Assembly: GCA_003058495.1 (NCBI GenBank)
Contig: QBVC01000021.1
Coordinates: 62,001 to 126,000 of the forward strand
Length of the DNA: 64,000 bases
Direction: 5' to 3'
From: a gamma proteobacterium symbiont of Ctena orbiculata
GTDB taxonomy: Bacteria; Pseudomonadota; Gammaproteobacteria; Chromatiales; Chromatiaceae
The notes under the pieces were generated by a model. That model was not told the DNA's origin. It searched no databases and saw only the letters and a program-made list of their open reading frames with translations. Made by a program: the position numbers and the translations under genes. Each line of letters begins with the position of its first letter. Position 1 is the stretch's first letter. Of the stretch, positions 54,964 to 63,353 are shown in pieces.

Positions 54964-55545
54964 CTAGGATGTCACCAGTCCCGCAAAGCCCATGAAGGCC
55001 ATCGACATCAGTCCGGCGGTGATCAGGGCGATTGCGTTTCCCTGCAGGGGTTCGGGGACGTCCGCGACGGTGACCCGCTCGCGAATGCCGGCAAACAGCA
55101 CCAGCACCAGGGAGAAGCCCGCGGCGGCGCCGAAGCCGTAGAGCGCGGACTCGATGAAACCGTGCTGCTCCTGGGTATTCAGCAGGGCCACGCCGAGCAC
55201 CGCGCAGTTGGTGGTGATCAGCGGCAGGAAGATGCCCAGCACCTGGTAGAGCATCGGGCTGGTCTTGTGCATCACCATCTCGGTGAATTGAACCACGACC
55301 GCGATCACCAGGATGAAGGCGATGGTGCGGAGAAACTCCAGATCCAGGGGGACAAGCAGATACTCATTGACCAGATAGGAGCAGATGGCCGAGAGGGTGA
55401 GCACGAAGGTGGTGGCCAGGCCCATGCCGGTCGCCGTCTCCAGCTTGCGGGAGACGCCCATGAAGGGACAGAGTCCGAGGAATTTAACCAGGACGAAGTT
55501 GTTCACCAGCACGGTGCTGATCAAGATAAGGGCGTATTCCTGCAT
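54964..55545 (-). CDS. rnfA: Rnf complex membrane subunit RnfA
   Basis: 193 aa, six transmembrane helices. [24 protein letters not shown] and [18 protein letters not shown] are family signatures. First gene of rnfABCDGE. In sulfur-oxidising autotrophs Rnf may drive uphill electron flow to ferredoxin. No good ribosome site is seen before the ATG, only GGTCC, so the start rests on homology. Confidence 0.96.
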   Translation of the reverse strand: MQEYALILISTVLVNNFVLVKFLGLCPFMGVSRKLETATGMGLATTFVLTLSAICSYLVNEYLLVPLDLEFLRTIAFILVIAVVVQFTEMVMHKTSPMLYQVLGIFLPLITTNCAVLGVALLNTQEQHGFIESALYGFGAAAGFSLVLVLFAGIRERVTVADVPEPLQGNAIALITAGLMSMAFMGFAGLVTS

Positions 55546-55851
55546 AAAATGGACCGAAAATGAGTAATGGCGTAAGGATAAGCGGCTGCTTAATCGGTTA
55601 CAACTCGTGAGTATTGGGTAATTTCACGCTACTATGCGCATCTATGCCAAATGCCGCATTGACAAGCCGCAAATGGCACGGTTTCAGTAATAAAATTAAT
55701 CACCTCCGGCCGCCGTTATGGCCGGTAACCCCCTGGAGAGGATCGAAACGCCAGGCGAGCGCACTGGAATCCTCCGCTTTTCCGTCCGGGGCACTATCAA
55801 TAACAGACGCCTGATCCAGATCAGGCCAATAAATCTTGAGGATGAAGCGTG
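55546..55851. other. Divergent intergenic region with hairpins upstream of metY
   Basis: 306 bp between rnfA (leftward) and metY (rightward). A TTGACA at 55659-55664 lacks a properly spaced -10. Two hairpins lie in the probable metY leader: CCGGCC-N8-GGCCGG (55706-55725) and GCCTGATC-CA-GATCAGGC (55809-55826), the latter 25 nt before the start codon. These may be regulatory RNA structure or an operator. No known riboswitch class could be recognised by eye. GAGG at 55838-55841 is the ribosome site. Confidence 0.45.
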
Positions 55852-57129
55852 ATGAAATTAGAGTCTTTGGCGTTGCATGCCGGCTACGAATCAGACCCCA
55901 CCACCAAGGCGGCCGCGGTACCGATCTATCAGACCACCTCCTACACGTTTGACGATACCCAGCACGGCGCGGACCTGTTCGATCTCAAGGTGGTCGGCAA
56001 CATCTATACCCGTATCATGAATCCGACCACCGCGGTATTGGAGCAGCGCCTCACCGAGATGGAGGGTGGCATAGGCTCGCTGGCGGTCTCCTCCGGCATG
56101 GCCGCCATCACCTACGCCATCCAGTGCATCGCCATGAGCGGTGACAATATCGTCAGCACCAGCCAGCTCTACGGCGGCACCTACAATCTCTTCGCCCATA
56201 CCTTTCCGCGCCAGGGGATCGAGGTGCGCATGGCCTCCTTCGACGACTATGAGAAGCTGGAGGGCCTGATCGACGCCGGCACCAAGGCGCTGTTCTGCGA
56301 GTCCATCGGCAACCCCGCCGGCAATGTGGTGGACCTGGAGCGGTTGGCCGAGATCGCCCATCGCCATGGCCTGCCCCTGATCGTCGACAATACGGTGGCG
56401 ACCCCCTATCTCTGCCGCGCCTTCGACCATGGCGCCGACATCATCGTCCACTCCCTGACCAAGTACATCGGCGGCCACGGCACCTCCATCGGCGGCATCA
56501 TCATCGACTCGGGCAGGTTCGACTGGGTGGCCAACAAGGAGCGCTTCCCCATGCTCAACGAGCCCGATCCCTCCTACCACGGTGTGGTCTACACCGAGGC
56601 CCTGGGCCCGGCGGCCTACATCGCCCGCTGCCGGGTGGTGCCCCTGCGCAATACCGGCTCCGCGATCTCGCCCCACAACGCCTTTCTCATCATGCAGGGG
56701 CTGGAGACCCTCGGCCTGCGCATGGAGCGCCACTGCGAGAACAGCATCAAGGTGGCGGAGTACCTGAAACAGCATCCCCAGGTGAAGTGGGTCAACTACG
56801 CGGCCCTGCCGGAGAGCCCCCACTTCGAACGCTGCCGGAAGATCACCAAGGGTCAGGCCTCGGGCATTCTCAGCTTCGGTATCGAGGGAGGCATCGAGGC
56901 GGGTGCCCGCTTCATCGACGCTTTGCAGATGATCCTGCGCCTGGTCAACATCGGCGACGCCAAGTCCCTCGCCTGCCACCCCGCCTCCACCACCCATCGC
57001 CAACTCAACGAGGAGGAACTTGCAACAGCGGGTGTCAGCGCCGACATGGTGCGCCTCTCCATCGGCATCGAGCATGTTGACGACATCATCGCCGACATCA
57101 GCCAGGCGCTGGAGGCGGCGAAGGGGTGA
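55852..57129 (+). CDS. metY: O-acetylhomoserine sulfhydrylase (PLP enzyme)
   Basis: 425 aa. It makes homocysteine from O-acetylhomoserine and sulfide (direct sulfhydrylation), fitting for a sulfide-exposed organism. The Cys/Met-metabolism PLP fold is clear: SSGMAAITYAIQCIAMSGDN near residue 80, LIVDNTVATPYLCRAFDHGADI and the PLP Lys in HSLTKYIGGHGT. The later LACHPASTTHRQ is conserved. GTG at 55849 and ATG at 55852 are adjacent starts. Its 3' end is copied, in decayed form, near 63.1 kb. Confidence 0.92.
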   Translation: MKLESLALHAGYESDPTTKAAAVPIYQTTSYTFDDTQHGADLFDLKVVGNIYTRIMNPTTAVLEQRLTEMEGGIGSLAVSSGMAAITYAIQCIAMSGDNIVSTSQLYGGTYNLFAHTFPRQGIEVRMASFDDYEKLEGLIDAGTKALFCESIGNPAGNVVDLERLAEIAHRHGLPLIVDNTVATPYLCRAFDHGADIIVHSLTKYIGGHGTSIGGIIIDSGRFDWVANKERFPMLNEPDPSYHGVVYTEALGPAAYIARCRVVPLRNTGSAISPHNAFLIMQGLETLGLRMERHCENSIKVAEYLKQHPQVKWVNYAALPESPHFERCRKITKGQASGILSFGIEGGIEAGARFIDALQMILRLVNIGDAKSLACHPASTTHRQLNEEELATAGVSADMVRLSIGIEHVDDIIADISQALEAAKG

Positions 57130-57349
57130 GGGGATAGCCGGGGAAAGGAGCGGGCATGTTGATGTTGCCGGCGGGATGAGCGTTGTTCTGAGAATGGCAG
57201 GGATGCCTGGAAAAAGGGCATTTATCCAACCTATACTAAATGTATGGTTATTTCCGCCATTTGCTGGCAGGGCCGCGGGCGTTGGCGGTTTTGCAGAAGG
57301 TTAAGATTCATCCTTGGCTGGAGTGTGATTCTGTTGTAGGGACGGGGGC

Positions 57350-58981
57350 ATGAATGATGCCATGAGATCCGGCGAACAGGGCAGATTGAGTACGGTGACC
57401 ATAGTTGCGGCTGTGGTGCTGATTCTGTTGTGGATCCAGGTCGCCTACAATTACGTTTCCAAGGAGCGGCAGTCCCGCATCGATCACTATGTGAGATCGG
57501 AATCGCTCCGCATCAACAACCAGGCGGACATTCTCAGTATCAATTTCGGCAGGAATCTGGGATATCTTGCCGGTATCCCATTCGTGGTCGCCAACAACCC
57601 GCTGATCAACAACACGATGAAACGGATGTTCAATACCGCTCCGGAGGAGCAGGACACTGCGGCCCTGAAAAACCGATGGATCAACGACCCCCAGCTTGCC
57701 GACCTGAATCGCTACCTGCATTTGATGGCCCGGCATCTCGATGTCGATCTGCTGTGGGTCATGAATAATCAGGGCTATTGCGTCCTGTCCAACAATACGG
57801 GACAGGGCAGTCCCATCGGTTCCCGCTATTCCGATCGGCACTATTTCCTCATGGCTGAAAAGCAGCGCTATGGACGGCAGTTTGCCGTGGGTCGTACCAC
57901 GCATCTACCCGGTCTCTACTACTCATCCGATATCCGGGATGACGAGGGAAAATTTCTCGGGGTGGCGGCAGTAAAACGAAATATCAGCAAACTCACGCAT
58001 CTGATCGATAACGGTTTGACCTTGATCACGGATGAATTGGGAGTGGTTATCCTGTCGACCGATCCAGCGCTGCTGATGAAATCCTTGCCGGACGGCAGGA
58101 TCGACGAGCAGTCGGAAGATGCCCGTCGTCGGCGCTATCGTCAGGAGTCCTTTGCCAAACTGGAGCTGCACCGCAGGCCGGGTGAAGCAGGGGAGGAACT
58201 GTTTCTGTTGGGTAACGACACCGTGCCCATGCTGATGGCTAAGCGGCACAGGCCAAGCGACGACATCATCATCCATGTCTTCGGCAGGCTCTACAATATC
58301 GGACAGATCGAGAGCGACGGACGCTGGATGTTTATTGTGTTGAGCGCTACGGGCTCCCTGTCGATCCTGTTGTTGCTGGGGGTGGTGCTGTTTGTCGCTC
58401 GCAACAGGCAGCAGAACAGTGTATTGCAGGAGATGAATAGATTGCTGCAGCAACAGGCCTATACCGATCAGTTGACCGGTTGTTTTAATCGCAGGCGTTG
58501 GTTGGAACTGGGTACCCTGGGCGTGGAAAGGGTGGGCCGTTATGGAAACCCGCTGAGTCTTTTGATGCTCGACCTGGATCATTTCAAGGCGGTGAATGAT
58601 CGCTTTGGCCATTCGGCGGGTGACGAAGTTTTGCGTCGTTTCGCCCATATGCTGCAACAGATGGTACGCAAGTTCGATGTCGTCGGCCGGCTGGGCGGCG
58701 AGGAGTTCTCCATCTTGTTACCGCAGACACCACTGGATAGGGCGCTGGTACTGGCGGAAAGGATTCGCGCCTCGATGCAGATGATGAAGTTCCGGTTTTC
58801 CGGGCAGGAAGTGACGGTAACCGTCAGCGTCGGCGTATCTGAGTACAAGTCGAAACAGCCCCTCAAGGATTTTCTCCAGCAGGCCGACGACGCGCTCTAC
58901 GAGGCCAAGCGCAAGGGTCGAAATCAGGTTTGCACTGCGCAAGGGGAGAGGCACAGGGTCACTGCCAAAACTCCCCGATGA
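57350..58981 (+). CDS. Membrane diguanylate cyclase with periplasmic sensor domain
   Basis: 543 aa. Two helices (VTIVAAVVLILLWIQVAYNY near 20, MFIVLSATGSLSILLLLGVVLFV near 330) flank a dCache-like periplasmic domain of about 280 residues. The C-terminal GGDEF domain has active-site GGEEF and the product-inhibition I-site RKFD five residues before it, so it should make cyclic di-GMP. The gap from metY (220 bp) should hold its promoter. Its 3' end overlaps the convergent Sel1 gene by 23 nt. Confidence 0.92.
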   Translation: MNDAMRSGEQGRLSTVTIVAAVVLILLWIQVAYNYVSKERQSRIDHYVRSESLRINNQADILSINFGRNLGYLAGIPFVVANNPLINNTMKRMFNTAPEEQDTAALKNRWINDPQLADLNRYLHLMARHLDVDLLWVMNNQGYCVLSNNTGQGSPIGSRYSDRHYFLMAEKQRYGRQFAVGRTTHLPGLYYSSDIRDDEGKFLGVAAVKRNISKLTHLIDNGLTLITDELGVVILSTDPALLMKSLPDGRIDEQSEDARRRRYRQESFAKLELHRRPGEAGEELFLLGNDTVPMLMAKRHRPSDDIIIHVFGRLYNIGQIESDGRWMFIVLSATGSLSILLLLGVVLFVARNRQQNSVLQEMNRLLQQQAYTDQLTGCFNRRRWLELGTLGVERVGRYGNPLSLLMLDLDHFKAVNDRFGHSAGDEVLRRFAHMLQQMVRKFDVVGRLGGEEFSILLPQTPLDRALVLAERIRASMQMMKFRFSGQEVTVTVSVGVSEYKSKQPLKDFLQQADDALYEAKRKGRNQVCTAQGERHRVTAKTPR

Positions 58982-60053
58982 ACTGGGAGACCTGCTGGTC
59001 GACCTGGGAAATCGTCTCTGCCTCCAGCTGCTGTCTGGTCCTTTCCCACGCCTCGGTATATTGCGCCGCATCGGGCGCGGAGCCCCGTTGCGCCGCCTCG
59101 CTGCTCAGCGCGGACCAGACCAGCGCGGTGAAGATATCCGGTTCGATATCCTCGCCATCGGAATAGATCCGCGCGAGCCTGCTGCAGGCGCCGGGTGAAC
59201 CGCCCCTGGCGCAGAGGGTATACCAGTAGATTGCGACGTCAGGATCTTTCTCTACCTGGGTGCCTTGCCGGTGGATCTCGGCGAGGCGAAACATCGCGGT
59301 CATGAATCCCTGGCGGGCGGACTCCTCATACCAGCCAATCGCCTTTTCCGGCTGCTGCGGACAGTCGTGGCCATTGAAGAGAATCTCCCCGAGGCGAAAC
59401 TGCGCCTCGGCGTGCTTGTTTTGCGCCGCCCGCCGGTACCAGAGGCTGGCTTCGTTCCACTCCTGGTCGGTGAGGAAGCCGGTCTCGAACTGCCAACCAA
59501 GATCGTATTGGGCCTGCGCGACGTCGCGCCCGGCCGCGGCACGCAGCCAGAACAACGCGCGTTTGGCGTTGAATCCCGCGCCGAGATGGTTGGCATAGAG
59601 CGTGAACAGCTGGTACTGCGCGCTGGCATAACCGCTATTTGCCGCCTGGGTGTACCAGTGGGTGGCCTTTGCAAGATCCTGTTCACCGGTTTTCCCGGAA
59701 TGGTGCAGGTGGGCGAGATTGTACTGCGCCACGTCGAATCCCTCGTTCGCGGCCAGTTCGAACCAGTAGAGGGCCTGCATCATGTCCGGCTCGCCCCCCT
59801 TGCCCTCGGCCAGCATATGTCCCAGACTGTTCTGCGCCGCCAGATCACCGGCCTGCGCCGCCGGCAGATAGTATTGGCGGGCAATTTCGTCGTTCCTGTC
59901 GACGCCCTGGCCATGGGCATACATGTTTCCAAGGATTGTCTGGGCCAAGGGGACATTTTCTGCGGCCAGGGGCTGGAGCCTCTCCAGCGCCATGCCGAAC
60001 TCACCGGCCTGGTATAGCCTTAATGCCTCTTTCATCGCCTGGTCGTCAGCCAT
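58959..60053 (-). CDS. Sel1-repeat protein
   Basis: 364 aa made almost wholly of Sel1/TPR-like repeats of about 36 residues (for example AQNSLGHMLAEGKGGEPDMMQALYWFELAA); eight or so can be counted. No signal peptide or membrane helix, so probably cytoplasmic. Sel1 repeats form scaffolds for protein contacts. GGGG 7 nt before the ATG. It follows the TIR-WD40 gene by 15 nt, so the two are likely cotranscribed and may act together. The C-terminal tail is Gln/Glu-rich and ends QFIGEFWQ. Confidence 0.9.
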   Translation of the reverse strand: MADDQAMKEALRLYQAGEFGMALERLQPLAAENVPLAQTILGNMYAHGQGVDRNDEIARQYYLPAAQAGDLAAQNSLGHMLAEGKGGEPDMMQALYWFELAANEGFDVAQYNLAHLHHSGKTGEQDLAKATHWYTQAANSGYASAQYQLFTLYANHLGAGFNAKRALFWLRAAAGRDVAQAQYDLGWQFETGFLTDQEWNEASLWYRRAAQNKHAEAQFRLGEILFNGHDCPQQPEKAIGWYEESARQGFMTAMFRLAEIHRQGTQVEKDPDVAIYWYTLCARGGSPGACSRLARIYSDGEDIEPDIFTALVWSALSSEAAQRGSAPDAAQYTEAWERTRQQLEAETISQVDQQVSQFIGEFWQ

Positions 60054-60068
60054 TCAGCTACCCCCTGG

Positions 60069-62879
60069 TCAGCGCGAACGGGTCGCCCGGTAGGGTTCCT
60101 GACCGAGATACTGTTGCCACTCTTCGGGCGTCAGGTCGCGGTTCAAGCGGGCACAGGCCTCAGCGACCAGATCGGCGGGTTGCCATAGCCAGACCCGGCA
60201 ACAGCGGTCACTGCGTCCGCCGGCCGAAGCCACATAGCGGCCCTCCCCATGACTGAAACTGACCCTACCGACATCGGCGTCATGGCTGAACTGGCAGATC
60301 TGCTCACCGCTGCTCAAATCCCAGATGCGTGCGTTGAAGTCGGAACTGGAGGTGGCCAGGTAGGCATCGCCCGGATCGAACGACGCATCCGTGATTGCGG
60401 ATTCCTGGGTGATGGTTGTGAGCGGCTGCCGCAGCCCCAGGTCCCAGATGGTGATGACCGATTTATCGCCTTGACCGAGTACCGCCAGGCGGTTACCCGA
60501 ATCGCTGATGATCAACCGCCTGATCTTCTTCTCGAGGGGGATTTCAGTGAAATCCTCCGCTTGATTCCAACGCCAGACGAAGAGGCTGAAAGCCTCGGTG
60601 GCGGCGACAATGCTGCTTGTGGCATTGTTGATCAGCAACGACACGATTTTTTGCCCAAAGGGCGGTGAGCGGAACCGCTCTTCGGCGTTGCTGAAATCGG
60701 CAATCGCTATGACCGAACCATCGACCAGGCTGGCGCTGTATTGCCAGTCCTCGCTGACGGCGAGCGGTCTGTCCTGGTACCCCCTGGTCTCCAGCCCCGT
60801 GAACTCGGCCGACGGGATATCGAGGATCAGTTGACGATCGATCAGCAGTTGGGTGGAGTCGGGACTGATCATGATCTCCCTGCGCTGCGCCAGGCTGGCA
60901 CCAGGACCGATATCCCGGCGCAGGACTTCGGCGTTTTCTGCGATATCCAGCAGCCGGCAGGTTCGGTCTTGACTGATGGTGGCAACGAAGCGGTTGTCAC
61001 GGCTGAAACAGAGGTCGTGCACGGCATCGTCGTGGCGCAGTTCCGCTGCCTGACGGTGGCCGGTGATCTCCCAGGTGCTGAAGCCCCGCTCCGTCATCGC
61101 GCTTATGTAGCGTTCGTTGCGGTGGAAGTGCAATCGAGACAGCCTCCCTTGTTCCGCCTCCAGCAGGCGCATAACCTCCCGCCCCCTTGCGGATTCCCAC
61201 ACCCGCGCGGTTTCGTCACGGCTGGTTGTCGCCAGGTATCTGCCGCTATGGCTGAGGGTGACGCTGTTGATACTGTTGTTGTGTCGGACCACGGATTCGC
61301 GCCGGCTGCTGGCGCGGCCGCGGAGATGCTTCCTTATCGGTGTCGCCTGGGGGGTGAACTCCCAGTAGTGACCGACCCACCAGGTGCTGGGAAGATAGTA
61401 GACCTGCGCATCCCACTCCGGGCTGGCCAGGGCGAAATATTCGGAATTGCCGCTGAACCCGGCATTCCAGTGGCGTTCCTCGAAAATGATCTGTTGCCGG
61501 CTTGCCACGTCGTACAAGGTCGCCGTGTAGTTCGAGGGGTTCACCTGGTAGAGATACCTGCCGTCGGGACTGTAGGCGAAGTTGGCCCCTCCCGTCATGT
61601 CCAGCTTGAGCGCTGAAACCGGATCGCCCGGCGAGGTGAAGATCTCTGCCTGCTCCCGGTTCCATGTGATGACCTCCCTGGCATCGCGGGCGATTGCCAC
61701 TGCGCTCATGGACGACTGGTTGCGGTACTGCGCGACAGGCTCCCAGTTGTCCGTATCCCACAGGCGGCTCAAGTTGTCCTTGCCGAGGGTCACCAGAAAT
61801 CCACCGTCATCACTGATTGCGGCATCGATGCTATCCGCCGGATCGAGGTCGACCAGCTGCTCACCGCTGTGATAATCCATCACCCGGATGCTGTCGCCCA
61901 GCAGGATGAGGTGATCGTGGGATGGGCTGAACATCAGCTTGCGGCAGGCGGGAGGCGTGAACCCGGAAAGCATCTCCCCCGAGAGGGTGTCCCAAACCTC
62001 GACCTCACCATTGTCGAAAATTGCCGCGACCTGTTGCCCGCTTGCGCTGAAGGCAGTCTCGCGTATGGAGCGCCCGTCCGGCAGATCTATGTCGATGACC
62101 TTTCGCGACAACAGGAACAGCGCCTTGCGAATCGCCTGGTCACCTTCCAGGGTCGGTAAACGACGCATCGACTCGACCGCCAACAGACCGGCGCTGTCCA
62201 ACAGAATCCCCTGTTGGTCGAGCATCACCTGGGACTGGGCGGCAAGTTGCCGTGCCAGCGCCTTGGCATAGAGTTGCTGTACCTTTTCTGCCTCCTGCAG
62301 ATGAAACGCCTCGCTTTCAGTGATATAGCGCAGTTGGAGTTGGGTGGCCCCCGGATCCATCGCGGAACCCTTTTCGATCCAGCGGCGGGCCGGTTCCAAC
62401 TCCTCCCGCGCCAGAAAACCCCAGGCCTCGGGATCGGCATGCCAGTTTTCCGCCCGCCGCAGGTAGTCCGATCCCTGCTTGTGCCATTCGCGCTCCTGGC
62501 GAATGACCTTCAGGGTATCGTTCAGGGCCTGGTCACGGGCCGAGCCGTCGAATACCAAAGTTTGCCACTTCGACAGCTGCTGCGGTATCGCGGCTTGATC
62601 GGTGAAACGATACTGGAGCGGGATCAGCCGTTTGTTGTGTTCAGCGGCAAACTCCAGCTCCATGCGGCAATATTCGGAGTCGACCGACTCGGGGCTGATG
62701 ATGAACAGCAGGTTGTCGGCGTCGATGATGGCGTTTCTGAGTTCATCGCGCCAGATGACCGCGGGCGGCAGGTCCTTGGTATCGCGAAAATAGCTGACCT
62801 GTTGCTGATCGAGGAATGCAATCAGGCTGTCGACGAAGTCCGTATCTTTTCTTGAATAGGAAATAAATACATCAGTCAT
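60069..62879 (-). CDS. TIR domain protein with C-terminal WD40 repeats
   Basis: 936 aa. Residues 1-140 are a TIR domain (MTDVFISYSRKDTDFVDSLI; SPESVDSEYCRMELEFAAEH), with Glu74 in the place of the NAD-hydrolase catalytic Glu. A helical linker (about 195-250) resembles the region between the NTPase and WD40 parts of STAND proteins, but no NTPase is present. From about 260 on there are WD40-type repeats (FSASGQQVAAIFDNGEVEVWD; LSHSGRYLATTSRDETARVWE), enough for about two propellers. AGAGAGGG precedes the ATG. TIR-WD40 proteins can act in antiphage defence or in signalling; neither is proven here. Confidence 0.9.
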   Translation of the reverse strand: MTDVFISYSRKDTDFVDSLIAFLDQQQVSYFRDTKDLPPAVIWRDELRNAIIDADNLLFIISPESVDSEYCRMELEFAAEHNKRLIPLQYRFTDQAAIPQQLSKWQTLVFDGSARDQALNDTLKVIRQEREWHKQGSDYLRRAENWHADPEAWGFLAREELEPARRWIEKGSAMDPGATQLQLRYITESEAFHLQEAEKVQQLYAKALARQLAAQSQVMLDQQGILLDSAGLLAVESMRRLPTLEGDQAIRKALFLLSRKVIDIDLPDGRSIRETAFSASGQQVAAIFDNGEVEVWDTLSGEMLSGFTPPACRKLMFSPSHDHLILLGDSIRVMDYHSGEQLVDLDPADSIDAAISDDGGFLVTLGKDNLSRLWDTDNWEPVAQYRNQSSMSAVAIARDAREVITWNREQAEIFTSPGDPVSALKLDMTGGANFAYSPDGRYLYQVNPSNYTATLYDVASRQQIIFEERHWNAGFSGNSEYFALASPEWDAQVYYLPSTWWVGHYWEFTPQATPIRKHLRGRASSRRESVVRHNNSINSVTLSHSGRYLATTSRDETARVWESARGREVMRLLEAEQGRLSRLHFHRNERYISAMTERGFSTWEITGHRQAAELRHDDAVHDLCFSRDNRFVATISQDRTCRLLDIAENAEVLRRDIGPGASLAQRREIMISPDSTQLLIDRQLILDIPSAEFTGLETRGYQDRPLAVSEDWQYSASLVDGSVIAIADFSNAEERFRSPPFGQKIVSLLINNATSSIVAATEAFSLFVWRWNQAEDFTEIPLEKKIRRLIISDSGNRLAVLGQGDKSVITIWDLGLRQPLTTITQESAITDASFDPGDAYLATSSSDFNARIWDLSSGEQICQFSHDADVGRVSFSHGEGRYVASAGGRSDRCCRVWLWQPADLVAEACARLNRDLTPEEWQQYLGQEPYRATRSR

Positions 62880-63002
62880 TGAAATCCCTCTCTGCCGGTT
62901 ATGCTACGATTTCACGAATGACCGTCTATATCTTGAGTGCTGTATTTATTCGGGATTGTTTGATTATTATCAAATATAGCCAGTCAACGGTACAAATCAA
63001 AA

Positions 63003-63290
63003 TTGGATAACCGGTTCAAGGGGTTGTCGATGCAATCTGAGTTGGCGATGATCCTGCGCCTGGTCAGCATCGGTGACGCCAGGTCCCTGGCCTGCCACCC
63101 CGTCTACACCACCCACCGGCAGCGCAACGAGGAGAAGCAGACAACGGCGGAAGTCAGTGCCGACATAGTGCACCTCTCCAACGTCACTGAGCATGTGGAT
63201 GACATCATTGCGGATATCAGCCGGACATTAGGGATGGCATTGGTTTATTTTAGAAAGATCGGCTTGTTTGTTGTCAACAGTCAGCGCTAG
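63003..63290 (+). pseudogene. Decayed 3' fragment of metY
   Basis: The translation of this ORF (MILRLVSIGDARSLACHP, and later EHVDDIIADIS) matches the last 60 residues of MetY, aligned from 63047 to about 63233 with 56931-57116. DNA identity is roughly four fifths by eye. It lacks the first 85% of the enzyme, including the PLP Lys, and its own ATG and a 17-residue tail are unrelated. It cannot be functional. In the same orientation as metY, 6.1 kb away. Confidence 0.85.
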
Positions 63291-63353
63291 GTAAACCAGC
63301 AACAACCGCCATGTCTGGTCATGACTACTACAGTTAATCGGATGCCAAGCATA

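Noticed and set aside
55659-55664. TTGACA as -35 of the metY promoter
   Set aside because: No -10-like hexamer lies 16-18 nt downstream; the nearest TAATAA is 23 nt away.
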